Origin: Papaver somniferum
Lineage: Eukaryota; Streptophyta; Magnoliopsida; Ranunculales; Papaveraceae
Direction: 5' to 3'
Assembly (NCBI RefSeq): GCF_003573695.1
Contig: NC_039363.1
Location: 155,274,406 to 155,338,405, forward strand
DNA: 64,000 nt
Shown one piece after another: positions 1 to 11,365 of this stretch. A program made the position numbers and the translations under genes. The notes below the pieces were generated by a model. The model saw only the letters and a list, made by a program, of their open reading frames with translations. It was not told the origin of the DNA and did not search any database. Positions within the stretch are counted from its first letter, which is position 1. Each line of letters begins with the position of its first letter.

Positions 1-22
1 TCTAAAGTTTCCTGTGGTTTAC

Positions 23-1848
23 CTCCACAAGCCAATCAACTAGTATAGCACGCATGCTGGCATTGATGTCCTTTTGCACTCGTTCCATGAAATCTATCGA
101 GGGCCTTTTCTTGTTCTGGAAGAGATAATCAATGTCAAAAGAAGTTCAACTGAGAAATGATCAAGCATAAATGTATAGTTTGAATTTGAATCTCATACAC
201 AGAGAAAAATTGTAACTAGAGATAAAGAAGCTCAGTAGTTTTGGATTTTTGGTCTAGTTTTCGAATACAATTATTTCTGACACTGTAGAGTGTATATTAT
301 TAAATACATTAGGAACTTGGCCAACATTATTACCAGTCCAATCACTACAAAATCCACCAGTTCTGCAGTTACCTGATTACTTCTTAATGAGGTTTGAGCA
401 ACTTCCAAATTAAAGCTATATAAAAAGCGCAGCAGATGGTCAAATATTTAAATTCCACGGAATGACTAGTAATAAAGTCCTAACTCCTAAGACACGCCTC
501 GGATATGTGGCATTTACCAAGGATAACAAAACACAAGCACAGAGTAGAAATTAAGTAAATAATATAAGCTGCGAGGAATTTGACCTCATAAATCATGGAA
601 GTAGCAATTAACAGAAGTTTACCAATATGAACACTGTGAAAAGTAGAAATCATTACCTCAGACGCACGCAAATTTTCGTATATATCACAGGCAATAGTTG
701 TACAGAATTGGGGATCTTCATGATTGCCATCAATATCAACAATTTTATCATTTGGTCCCAGCTTTACAAATATATCACGCTTGCAGAGATTTTCTGCCTC
801 TATGTGCTTTGAGATGTGGAAATTGTTACCTGCTTTTCTTTCAATAGAGTCAACCACTAAAGGATCGATATTGTCTACATATTCAATGTCAGAACTCTTT
901 AAGGAATCACAAGTCGACATAGACTCATCCATAGAAACTGAACCTCCATCTGATCTGCTAGGAGAATTATCCTTTCTACATGGCACAAGAGGGGGGATAA
1001 TAGTCTCTATTGGTCTATCTTTAGTTGCAATAGAAGCACCCTTATTATGGCTGACCACATTTGTTTTTACAGATGTTGATGAAGAAACAGAACTCCGAGG
1101 CAAACTCGTGCTGCGAACAAAAGTAGAAGGTTCCTTCTTTATCTTTGGAATCGGGACCGCAGAGGGTACCACCTTCATGCATAAAAGAAGTGTCAGTTTC
1201 TTTTTTCATGTATAAATCATGAAATCAATGGAGATGGCCTTGCATAAACATAAGAGCAAATATGCTAATTTCGTAATGCTCCAAACTATATCTCACTCCT
1301 AATTCGATCAGAGTTTCGAAGATTCCAGTCGACCTAGGTGAAGAAAGGCCAATATCATCAAATTCACATAGGGAAAGCATCTTTCTTGACCGGAAATGTG
1401 GCTTCCAATTTAGGGATTAAAAAAAAAAAACTCTAGTTCAAGTTCTATCAAATATCAATAAGATTTTATCTTCTTCTAACAATCTGACATCCAACACTCG
1501 CCAAAATAAGAAGAAAAAAAAAACATGAGAGAAAAATCAAACAACAGAAACCCATTTCTGTAAGAAGGTAAAGAACTCATAAACAAAGAAATTATCATCA
1601 GGGAAAAAAATGAAATTCATGATAATGAAATAAACACGGACCTTATTATTCCGTGTAGGAGCATTAGGCTTTCGAGATACAATAGGATTGTTACTCTGGT
1701 TCGTCAAGCTCCCAAGAGGAACTCTTTTCTTGATCTGCTGTGATACAACAGGATTTGGCAGCGCCTTACTCGGATTTTCTGCCATTGTTGTGTTAGTAAA
1801 CCTTTTGGTCGAAGAAGAAACTGATAAACGCCGATTCTGTGTCGACAT
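23..1848 (-). CDS. A-type cyclin (CYCA1-like), 5' three exons, partial
   Basis: Mitotic/S-phase A-type cyclin, the regulatory partner of a cyclin-dependent kinase in the nucleus. Three exons are visible: 1642-1848 (69 codons from the ATG, starting MSTQNRR), 657-1172 (172 codons) and 23-115 (31 codons). Each is bounded by GT and AG and the phase is kept; the next donor is at 22 and the gene continues off the left edge. Exon 1 has a destruction box (RVPLGSLTN, residues 42-50) typical of A1 cyclins. Exons 2-3 read DPQFCTTIACDIYENLRASE, then KKRPSIDFMERVQKDINASM and ILVDWLVE, the start of the cyclin N box. An in-frame ATG 11 codons upstream (1881) exists, but the MSTQNRR start matches the family. 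No break is seen, so this is probably a working host gene. Confidence 0.93.
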
Positions 1849-2049
1849 TGATGTTTCTTGGAAATCAAACCCTAATTTCACAAATTAGAAAAAGCCTTGC
1901 ACTGAATCCTCTATTCAAAACCAATTTCTTGCTTGCTTATACAGGCCAAACAACAAGAATCACGGAGTAGGGGGATAGATCATCAAAATCAAACACAAAC
2001 CCTAGAAATCTTTCAGGCAAATAATAGGGTTTTACAGATGTTCTTGGTA

Positions 2050-2101
2050 GAACTATGAAATCTTTCTATCTTCGGACAACAATGGAAAGAGAAAGAGGAA
2101 G

Positions 2102-2136
<35 letters not shown>

Positions 2137-2160
2137 AAGAAATAATAGGAACGTTAATTT
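2050..2160 (-). promoter_or_regulatory. Core promoter and 5' leader of the cyclin gene
   Basis: Read on the minus strand, a (CT)n run (about 2119-2136) is followed by a (TA)n run (about 2102-2118) and a pyrimidine-rich stretch, about 250 bp upstream of the cyclin ATG. TATA plus a Y-patch is a usual plant core-promoter layout. I looked for an exact mitosis-specific MSA element and did not find one in 2000-2400. Confidence 0.45.
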
Positions 2161-2420
2161 CGTGAGTGAAAGACAAAAGGAAATATTTTTAGTTTATTTA
2201 TGATAACATTTTTCTTCTTTAGACGGGGTCACGGGGGGAAATGTGAGAATTTGAATTCAAGATTGAAGATAGAATTATTAGAACCGTACGATGGATTTTT
2301 CTGATCGTTACAAAGAGGAGCGTTATTTTGTACTATTTTAATACATTTGAAATTTGAATTCAAACTAAAACTTTATAGAGACAGGCTCCTTAACAGTAAA
2401 TAAAACCCAACAAATGTTTT

Positions 2421-2812
2421 ATGTGCAGAGTGTATAGTGTATACTTTGTCTATTACCAAAGCTACTAGTATTATTCAAATGAATTGACCTTCCATTTACG
2501 TGCAGAAGTACAATCACAAAGAATTCTTTTTTTTTTTTTTTTTTTTTTNNNNNNNNNNNNNNNNNNNNNNNNNNNNNNNNNNNNNNNNNNNNNNNNNNNN
2601 NNNNNNNNNNNNNNNNNNNNNNNNNNNNNNNNNNNNNNNNNNNNNNNNNNNNNNNNNNNNNNNNNNNNNNNNNNNNNNNNNNNNNATGTGCAGAGTGTAT
2701 AGTGTATACTTTGTCTATTACCAAAGCTACTAGTATTATTCAAATGAATTGACCTTCCATTTACGTGCAGAAGTACAATCACAAAGAATTCTTTTTTTTT
2801 TTTTTTTTTTTT
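2421..2812. repeat. N gap flanked by a duplicated ~127-bp sequence
   Basis: 137 Ns (2549-2685) lie between two copies of the same sequence, 2421-2548 and 2686-2812. Both start ATGTGCAGAGTG and end in a run of 21-22 T. The copies look identical apart from the length of the T run. This is what an unmerged contig overlap at a homopolymer looks like, so the duplication is probably an assembly artefact. Confidence 0.85.
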
Positions 2813-2998
2813 GAAGGAACAAGGCGCTAAACAGAGCTCCTAGAATAATTATATTAATAAAATATCAACAAGTGACAGAAATTCATACATCATCAACAAA
2901 GAATAGTAAAAAAATACATTTAATGAGATCCCTAATACAGAAGATCTAACACACATTAAAAGTATTGAGTACATATTCAAATAGAAAACATATGTTTT

Positions 2999-3282
2999 CT
3001 ATTTGGATAACTTGGATAACTTGTTCAAATCTTGATGCTCCCACAACAAAGAGTAATAAGCACATAACATCATAATCACGATTAGAACCGGTAGCCATGG
3101 ATCTTGTATCGAGTTGCAGAGACCTACGTCACGCCGGAGGAAATCGTCGTCAACAATATTCACGAACATTCCATCACATGTTAACAAAGTGCCATTAAGG
3201 CTATTATATTCTTCATAGTGACATTAGTCAGCCATTAGAAGACGATCGGGAGAAGTATATACAAAACCTGGCTCTAAGATCC
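2999..3282 (-). pseudogene. Unknown coding remnant with one in-frame stop
   Basis: On the minus strand a TTTTACAG acceptor is followed by an open frame from 3282 with one early TAA, after LLMAD. It then stays open for about 75 codons to the stop at 2999. The C-terminal part has a hydrophobic stretch (PWLPVLIVIMMLCAYYSLL) that could be a membrane segment. I do not recognise the family. The acceptor and non-repetitive composition suggest a host exon fragment rather than transposon sequence. The stop says it is broken, unless translation starts downstream of it. Confidence 0.3.
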
Positions 3283-3584
3283 CTGTAAAACAAGGAAAAG
3301 TTTTATTGAAAACATAAAATACTAATTCAAATGTTACCCAAATTTATCCTAATTAATATTAGAATAAATCTAGGCAACACACAAAAATCTACTAAAATTT
3401 GGTATGTAATTGAAGATTTGTAAAAGGAATTGACGAAGAAGAAGAGGAGGTAGTTTGAGTTTTTTAGGAAATTCGGTTATGCTGAGCAAATGGAGAGAGA
3501 AAGAAAATGTTTGCTCCCAACCACAAAGAACTGTGTAATTGTGTAGTGTGGCTTTATATGAAGGAGGACCTTGGTTTAATTTAG
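3283..3584. other. Intergenic, nothing recognised
   Basis: AT-rich sequence between the preceding fragment and the Harbinger left end. Short open frames here have no family features. Confidence 0.5.
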
Positions 3585-4038
3585 TCAGAATTACCATTTC
3601 CCTTCCCTATCCCTTATTTGTAGGGATAAATCTCAAAATGCAATCATTATGGTCTCCTATATCTCTGCAAACCAAGGGATATCCCTTCCTTTGTGCTACA
3701 CTTTGTAGGGAAGGGAAATGTGACGGAAACCGAGTTTCCATCAAAAAACCTGCTTTACGGAATCCGAAAATATTTGTTTGATTTTTTTTACACCTCTCCT
3801 ACACCCCATCCTAACCATCTATCAGTAATAACGGCTCTATGCTCTCCACCGTCGGATCACAATGGTCATATTTTCAAAAATCCTCTATAAATACAACTCT
3901 TACTCTCTATTCAAATCACTCCAAATCAATTGATTTCTTATCTCTCTTGCAATTGATTTCTTAATTCTCTCCTTGTACCATAGTTGTTTGATTTCTATCT
4001 TTATCTTCTACTATTTAAGTTCTTATATTTTTTGGTTA

Positions 4039-5098
4039 GATTCGAAGTGGTTTATAATTTTACACATCAGGAATTGGTTGATCTTACTACTGCTTATATT
4101 TATGTGAGTTGTGATGAAATTGTGGGTGCGCAACAAAAAACCTCGTTATTTTGGATATGTATTCATCAAGTATTTTTCCAACGTAACGGCAATCCTAATA
4201 GAAGAGATTGGAGTGCCTTAAAAACAAAGATGAAAGCAATAAAAAAAGATGTCACAGAATTCGTCGGCATTCTTAATGCTATATATCGACAACACAAAAG
4301 CGGTGCGTCACATGAAGATTTGGTAAGTTTTTTACATTTATTAGATATTTTTTGGTTTGTTGCATTTAACTAAAATTTTGTTACACAATATTTCAGACAA
4401 AAGAAGGTAGGGAGCAATTTCAGGTACAAACTGGCCTACCTTTCAAGTTTGATGCATGTTATGAATTGTTTCGAGAAAAGGTCCAGGAATTTAATTATGA
4501 ACTCACTGTATCCCAAAATATTAGTTGTTTGAAAATCATTATAACTTTGTACCCATCGAAGACGGTATAAAAGTTTTTCCTAACGGAGAAACTCATTGGA
4601 ATTACAAGTATAATGCTCGGCATATAGGAACAAAAAAAGCCAAATTGCAAGCAAGACATAAGAAGGATCGGGAGCACAGTATATTCAGAGAAGGTGATGA
4701 TGGGAGTTCTTAGGTTAAGATGGAAGAAGATAAGATCTATCAACAGAGTGCAAATATTTTGGATATCTTAAGGAAACACGATAAGGAATGAACTAATGAA
4801 AGCGGAACAAGAATCCCAATACCAAACAGTGTGGGCGTCTACTCAACAACCGAGTTATCAAATGGAAGAACAACTTAATTTGTAGAACCTCCACCACCAA
4901 GCTTATCAAATGCATCAACCAAAAATGCATTACGACGAAGATAATGTAATAATGAGTATGGATATTAGTAAGTTAGGTCGAAACGAAAAAATATATTATC
5001 GACACAAGCAAAAGTATATCTTGAAGAGGTCGAATATAGTCAGCGTTGAAATTCAGAAGATAAAGATGTACTCCATCTCTAAATTGTTTTTCCTTTAA
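4039..5098 (+). pseudogene. Harbinger Myb/SANT-like ORF (plus strand), broken
   Basis: Trihelix/SANT-like DNA-binding partner protein of plant PIF/Harbinger elements, which helps the transposase act at the ends. Exon 4039-4322 contains the SANT-like core (DLTTAYIYVSCDEIVG, then NPNRRDWSALKTKMKAIKKD). A GT-AG intron at 4323-4396 keeps frame into TKEGREQFQVQTGLPFKFDA, which matches the conserved PFKF segment after the SANT domain. After about 4530 the reading frame changes repeatedly and stops appear. The N-terminal exon is not recognised. Its strand is opposite to the transposase, so the two are convergent. Confidence 0.7.
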
Positions 5099-5273
5099 TT
5101 GAGTTTAGTTTTAATTTTCAGTCTAGTTTCAAATTAAAAGTGTTGTCTTTATTTGTTGTTTGAATCAATGAAAGGTTTGAATTTCGAGTAACCATTGTTC
5201 ATTAATAACGAAGAATAGAAATTACACGCACTAGCCAGACATTTAATCTTAGTGGAATGTTAAGATGAACACA

Positions 5274-5733
5274 TTACATGTCATTATTTTTCCCGGTACG
5301 AGATTCAATTATCAATGCCGCTTGGAAATGATAAAACGGTTCCTTTCTCCATTTGGTATATGCATATTGTGCCGCAAACCTCTCCCTTCTATGTCTAGCG
5401 AGAAACTCATTATACTTGACGCACAAATTTTTAACATGAATTGCCCTTCTGCAAACGTAGTCTACTGTATACTGATGGCGTGGTTCCTTGTAATCGCTCA
5501 TCTTTTTAACGAAAGAACCCTCAGAAACTTCAGACCAAAATATACTATCATGTTATTTTTCTTTATAAAGATCCTTAACAATGTAATAATTTTTTATTCA
5601 TTGGGTCTCTTCTTCAACATCCTTTATTCTTTCCCTTAATTGGAACTGTTCTTCACCACGTTTCTTTGCCTTGAGTTTCTCTTCATATTCTGATGCAGCC
5701 GATGAAGAAGATATGGATTCTCTTTGAATTGAG
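5274..5733 (-). pseudogene. Coding remnant inside Harbinger element, unknown family
   Basis: Two adjoining minus-strand open stretches. About 5620-5733 encodes a charged, probably coiled stretch (EYEEKLKAKKRGEEQFQL) and ends at TGA. 5274-5537 encodes a basic, aromatic-rich segment (RRERFAAQYAYTKWRKEPFY). Codon periodicity and composition look protein-like and differ from the AT-rich surroundings. It could be the end of another SANT/NAM-associated transposon protein or a captured host fragment; I do not recognise it with certainty. It ends 76 bp before the solo LTR insertion site. Confidence 0.4.
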
Positions 5734-5808
5734 TTTCTCTTTATAAAAATCACTTCGTCTTACCAACAACAAACTCAAATCATTCTCAAATATAAACCTC
5801 AATCATGT

Positions 5809-8358
5809 TGAAAAGACGAGGGTACCCAAATATACCTCAATCTAAAACTTTTCCACCTATAAGTCCTTTCTTCGGAAGTGATTGTCTATGGACTGAGTCG
5901 AGACAATACAACTAATCGGTTCACACTTCGTGTGATCGTCTATGGATACAGATTGAGACAATACAAAGACGAAGTATGTTTACTTGATAAATGGTTCAGA
6001 CTTAACCAAACAAAATAGGATTACTATCAAGTAAATAGGAATTAACATTTGTGTATTTTACTTCTAATTATAATAAAAACAATTATAATTGCGGAAATAG
6101 AAAAGTAAAAGCACAACAAGATTTTTCTAACGAGGAAACTGCAAATGTAGAAAAACCACGGGACCTTGCCCAGAATTGAATACTCTCAGGATTAAGCCGC
6201 TAAACAAAATCAAACCAACCTCGTATAGTTGAGACTAAGCAACTAAACCTATAGTTCACCTAGTTCCGTCTGTATTCCCACGCCTCCAACTTGTAATAAG
6301 TCACGTACTTGGAACAATTCCTTTGGTTCGTATTCCAAACAGTAAAGGAACAACAAATCTGTTTGGTAACAACTCTTTTCAACCAAGTGATGTGATTTCG
6401 ACAAAAGGCTCTTCCGTTTATCCCTATAAACTCCTTTGTCAGGTCCTTAGATCTATCTAATAACAACTACCAAAGTAATTGTCAAGATTTTGCAATCAAT
6501 ACTTTGAATCACAAAGAATTGTATTTATGTTGATCTACTCAACTAATCAATCCAATCTACCACAAGGATAAACTTTGGATCCTCTTTAAACGAAACAAGT
6601 ATTTTGTACACCAAAGATTATGAACCCAAATCAGAAATCTTCTTTGTCTTCAAATCTTCTTAGATCTTCAATAAACACCTGCACACAATAAACTTGAATT
6701 TCTTGTGATTAATCACGAACGGAGTCCGTTAACAATGGATTATCATAAGACGTATTTAGATCTACAAACATTCTAAAGATCCCCGTCGAAACTTCGACCT
6801 AGTTTGAGTGAATCTTATATCAGAAGAGAAGATTCTCAAGCATAAACAAACTAGGTGCAATCAAAGTTCAACAACCTTTAGTCAATCAAATCAATCGAAA
6901 ACTAATAATAAACCGCAATTATCTAGTTTCACACCAACGGTACTAATAGAGCTTCTCAATCCCAAAGAAGTCTTTAAACCGAGCGGTCGTAAGAGATTTC
7001 GCATAATTAGGTTACTTTCCTCTCTGAATAGGCGTCTCCACCAGTAACAACACAACTAGGTAGTTTTGCTGGCTCTTAGGATTAGTTTGCTAGAAATTCA
7101 AACTTCAATATTTATAGACAAGGAAGTTTGGACACCAAGGAATTTCCAAAACCGAATATTCTCAAAGATATGCAATAAACACAAAATCGGTTTTCATAAC
7201 TCTTGGAAATGCACTATCTAAATATTGACCGAAACCCCAATAGAAAATCTATAATCAGTAAATGCACGTTACTAATTATTATTTTCTAAAGATATGCATT
7301 TAATTGTTGGAAATTAAATAGCATATAAAAACTACGAAACCTTAATTAAAAGATTCTCAATTTATCTCGATCCTGGGATTCTCCTTTAGCTATTAAGGAA
7401 TATCTTTGAACAATTAATGATAAGAGTTAACGCACATGTTCAAAGTATGTCGACATCTTTACTTTGCAAGTACTTTTTCATACTTACAGTCTTGGAAACA
7501 ATTTGCCACACTTCCAAACAAGTTTAGAATTGGTTCGTCTGAATTCCAAGAACTATGTGATTGATTATCCTATCAAATCACCAATTATGGGTTTCACGGT
7601 TCTACCAAAACAAGTTCGGTTCTACCTCCATATGAATACTGTGCATAGTCATGCTAGTTTCCAAAATTCGGTTGACTAGGTACTAGGATCGGTTCCCCAC
7701 AACTTATGGTAACTACCTGTATTCGGTTGCACATGTCCATAGGATCGGTTCCCCCAAAACTACAAACTTGTTTCACATGTTCATAGGATCGGTTCCACCA
7801 TATACTAAAAACGCGTTGTACCTCTTACAACGATCGATTCCCTCTTGTAAATTTGTTGCACCTCTTACTAGGATCGGTTCCCTAATGACTAGATAAAAGT
7901 TTTTATATACAAGGCATCGATCATACCATCTTGAGTGGTTACTTAAGATCGGTTTCACTAATAAAAGTCATACCAACGTATAAGCCAGGCCTTGTGAATA
8001 TTTTTACCAAGATACATAAACAAGTTTATGAGCGGTTATACTAAACACACATATTGGTACAAAATAGATTTGCACGACTTGAAAGATACGTTAGGGAATG
8101 AAAAGGTTCAAGTCAAATATTACTAACCTCAAGAGGAAGGATGATGTTGTCATTGTAGCTCCATACTTCTTCATATTCTTCAAGTCTTCATGTAATACTT
8201 GTAAGTCTCATATCCTAACACTTTCAAGCTAACCTATACGAAGTTGACTCTAGTATATAATCAAGCGACTCTTTTAAATGAGTTTTGATTCACTAAAATA
8301 TGACAACCAAACTTGACATACCAACGCTTGGTGGGTTCAACCGAGCTATTCTCTAACA
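5809..8358 (-). mobile_element. Solo LTR of a Copia element related to Copia-1/2
   Basis: A single LTR of 2550 bp with perfect 5-bp target duplications CATGT at 5804-5808 and 8359-8363. It starts TGAAAAGACGAGGG and ends ACCGAGCTATTCTCTAACA, the same terminal pattern as the Copia-1 LTRs (TGAAAATGCGGGGG ... GAGCAATGCTCTAACA). It shares the internal stretch around 6130 (ACGAGGAAACTGCAAATG). No internal region remains, as expected after LTR-LTR recombination. The body is clearly diverged from Copia-1, so it is a different subfamily. It interrupts the Harbinger element and is therefore younger than that insertion. Confidence 0.9.
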
Positions 8359-8422
8359 CATGTATTCAAACATTGCGAATAGAAAAGGAAAACAGATAGT
8401 ATGTGTGGAAACAACATAGGTT

Positions 8423-8815
8423 TGTCCATGTTGTTTCATGGAGAGCCATAGTTTGCTTCAATGCCCATGGCTATATACAAAATGTCCATAAAGAGGTTGT
8501 ACCGGCATTAGGAAGGTAAAGAAGTCCATTCCGGAGAAGATAAGGTATTTGGAATGTTAATATGCTAACTGTCTTGCAGAAGCACAATATTTGTAGGATG
8601 CATTGAAAGATGCAATCAAACAAGAAAAGGTTGACGAACTCCGCAATAATTTGAAACTTAAAGGAAAGGTGGAGTTTGAATGCATCAAGGGGATTCCATG
8701 TGAAACTCAGGGTTGTATTTTCTTTATGGAAATGCATCGGTCCAGTACAAAGAAAACATATGGAAAACGTTACTGGAAATGTCCTGAATGTGAAACGGTG
8801 GAATGGACTGAATAA
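8423..8815 (+). pseudogene. GRF-type zinc-finger remnant in Harbinger element
   Basis: A plus-strand frame, with stops after TKCP, LEC and AQYL, encodes a cysteine-rich segment: VCPCCFMESHSLLQCPW, then CIKGIPCETQGCIFF, ending YGKRYWKCPECETVEWTE-stop at 8815. The last segment fits the GRF zinc-finger pattern (G-K/R-x-aromatic-x-x-C, later C and W). GRF fingers bind nucleic acid and occur in plant transposon-linked and repair proteins. It lies 64 bp after the solo LTR, so in the original element it was close to the 5274-5733 remnant. I infer an extra ORF or captured gene; the function in the element is unknown. Confidence 0.45.
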
Positions 8816-9064
8816 GTGTTGTTATTTTTTATTTTAAGCAGGAGTTTGAATATGAATTGATGTAATGTGCTTTATAATTAGTAAAATCGTTGTTGTTCTA
8901 ATTTTAACGAGTTTAAATTTTATGAACATGATGTAATGTGCTTTTACAATAATTAAGTACATGCAACAAGCATTTAAACCAATAGGCGACCTTATTAGAC
9001 GAGTTGTGTCTCGTGAGGGTTTACATAGAGATATACCCACAAAACCTTTCATCATTTAAGTTGT

Positions 9065-9493
9065 TTATTCTTCATCTGAATCTCCCGAGGATGTATCTTC
9101 TGCACCTTGTGGGTCATACTCATACCTAATCAAAGCCTCCGCCTCTTACAAGCGAATAAAACAATATCAATTACAATTTAATTATTCAACATTAATAACT
9201 ACACATACTTAGGTATAAATAGGTTAATTTCTTACGATATCGGATTCCATTGTAGCCCTAAATAGGTATGAAGTTTTTTGAATTGTTAAAAATTTTGTCA
9301 CTTCAACAGTTATAACATTTAATCTTGTTCTTAGGTAACCACTGTTTCTATAATTTGGATTGTCGTTATTGATAGTAAACCCTTGGAGCAATTGTTCCCA
9401 AATGTTTGCGTTAACTTCTTCTTCATTCTGTTGATAAACTTAAATCCATGAACTAACAATCATTTTGTCTTCTGTCGGATTGTAACCCACCAT
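9065..9493 (-). pseudogene. Harbinger Myb/SANT-like ORF (minus strand), one stop
   Basis: A second SANT-like ORF, on the transposase strand and downstream of it. Starting at ATG 9493 it reads MVGYNPTEDKMIVSSWI, then a TAA, then continues in frame (NIWEQLLQGFTINN, YLRTRLNVITVEVTKF) to a GTAAG donor at 9235. A GT-AG intron (9143-9235) leads to a short acidic last exon (9065-9142; EDTSSGDSDEE-stop). The NPNYRNSGYLRTRLNVI block aligns by eye with NPNRRDWSALKTKMKAI of the plus-strand ORF, so the two are homologous. One point stop is the only break seen; this copy is better preserved than the plus-strand one. Confidence 0.65.
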
Positions 9494-9626
9494 AATTAAG
9501 AAAGAAATGTGTTGCTTTGTAAATAATAATTTGGAAACAAAAGTATTTTTTTTTTTTGAGATGCAGCTGAAACTAGGTCGAACTAATGTGTTCATTGGTA
9601 AACTATATGTGATCTATTTATACATG

Positions 9627-9815
9627 GTAAGTATACATATCCATATACTGTACAAAGAGATATTCTTACTGAGCAGAGAGATTTCACTAGGAAGTATATA
9701 TATCCATATATTGTACAAAGAGATTACACAGATAAGTATACATATCCAAATATTGTACAAATGAGATTTCATAGATAAGTGTATACATATTCAAATATTG
9801 TAAAAAGAAATTTCA
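9627..9815. repeat. Minisatellite, four diverged ~45-60 bp units
   Basis: Four copies of a unit reading roughly AAGTATACATATCCATATAT then TGTACAAAGAGATT, beginning near 9627, 9690, 9734 and 9778. AT-rich; it lies between the minus-strand SANT ORF and the transposase. The rest of 9494-9990 holds no recognisable gene. Confidence 0.7.
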
Positions 9816-9990
9816 TGGAGTAATCTACTATCAGGCTTAAATAACCAACTCATAATCGTAAACCACATGGCCATAAGATAAAAACATAATTATTCCGATA
9901 CATAATTCAATCCTAAAAATATTTTAAACTCCATCTTACATATGTCTTTAGCATTAAGACTTTTAAACAAACGCAAAAGTTAAAGGGTTA

Positions 9991-11365
9991 TCATTCATCC
10001 TCTTCCTCCTCGTCGTCATCATCATCACCACCATCACCATCATCATCATCATCATCATCTCCATCATCTTCATATTCGTTTACCACATGTCTGTATCCAT
10101 AAACATGTTCATCCGCAGGTTCAAATTCATCCGGGATTTGGTCATTGTAATCTCCATAATAATCAAATGCACCATCCTCGTTTTCACCGAGAATAACTTC
10201 TTCTTCTAAATACGTATCATCATAATCTCCATCCGATGATGGAAGTACCACATATTCCATATCTGAACCCTCCAAACTAAACAAGTCCCCTGCCTGGCCT
10301 CCTCTACCCGGACGCGCAACAATTTGCTTGACAAGATCCGTTCTTAATTGTAGGTGCATTTCTAGGTTTTTCGGAGATGACATAAAAACACGACCTTGAA
10401 TGGTAGGTTCTGGAATCAGAACAAGAACAACTCTGCCCCAATATGTATCCCTATGTTCATGCTCAATGATCATTTTGTGTAAAATAAGACAACATTTTAT
10501 AATTAGGTTCAAGTCAGATTCATACCAATGTATGACTGAAAGCTTGTACTCTGGAATGTCCAATTGTTGAATGTCACATACTCTGGAATGTGCAATGTAT
10601 GACTGAAAGCTTGTACAATTTTAGTCAACTTTGGATATATATCATCGGCTAAGAAATAACCCATATTGTATTGGTAACCATTGATGACATAATTACATGG
10701 AGGTGCTACACCCTTTAGCATGTTATCGAAAAGGGGTGAGTATGCCAACACATTCAAATCGTTATTTGATCCAGGAATTCCAAAAAAAACATGTCAAAAC
10801 CACAAATCACATGATGCCACCGCCTCTAGTACCATAGTAATCTCTTTCTCTTTACCCCGGTAAACTCCTTGCCAAGCTACCGGAAAATTCTTCCATGGCC
10901 ACTGCATACAACCAACACTACCAAGCATTCCTGGAAATCCTCGTTCCGCATTCTCAGCTAACAACCTCTGAACATCATCTTCAGGAGTGGGTTGACGCAA
11001 ATATCTATCTCCAAAAGTCATGCAAACAGTGTGGCAAAATATTTTTAGATAATAGTATATTATAGTGGCACCCATACGAGTGTAATCATCAACACTATCG
11101 GCTGTCATACTTTTGCAAAAACATATCATCACGACAACTAATTTCATATGTGGAGAATGCCCCATAATACCAGTTCCATCCGGACGTTAATGCCATTACG
11201 TATCCAGTTCCCGGTGTAAAACCAGTTCTCGAATAATTCTTCCCTCATGCCTAGACATTGTTTGAATTGTCTTGAGGTATAACCAGTTCCCGGTGTAAAA
11301 TAATCATTCATCATTTTCGCATCATACCACGCTCGACCTCGGGTAATTACACTACGTGTTTGCAC
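9991..11365 (-). pseudogene. PIF/Harbinger transposase (DDE_Tnp_4 type), inactive
   Basis: DDE transposase of the plant PIF/Harbinger group, read in several minus-strand pieces. 11144-11365 is the N-terminal part (AWYDAKMMNDYFTPGTGYTS). 10794-11165 is the mid part with GFPGMLGSVGCMQWPWKN. 10509-10757 has SNNDLNVLAYSPLF and YNMGYFLADDIYPK. 9991-10563 is the C-terminal part with LILHKMIIEHEHRD and an acidic D/E-rich tail. The first catalytic Asp is replaced: family LGSLDCMHW, here LGSVGCMQW. An in-frame TGA follows DLWF. The stretch that should carry the third catalytic residue is missing and replaced by a duplicated ~22-bp segment (10529-10551 and 10590-10612). The gene cannot make an active transposase. 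Confidence 0.88.

Noticed and set aside
724..1215. 163-codon plus-strand frame
   Set aside because: Exact antisense of cyclin exon 2, which has splice sites and family motifs on the minus strand.
2419..2782. Frames running through the N gap
   Set aside because: They contain unknown residues and poly-F/poly-K from the T run; not genes.
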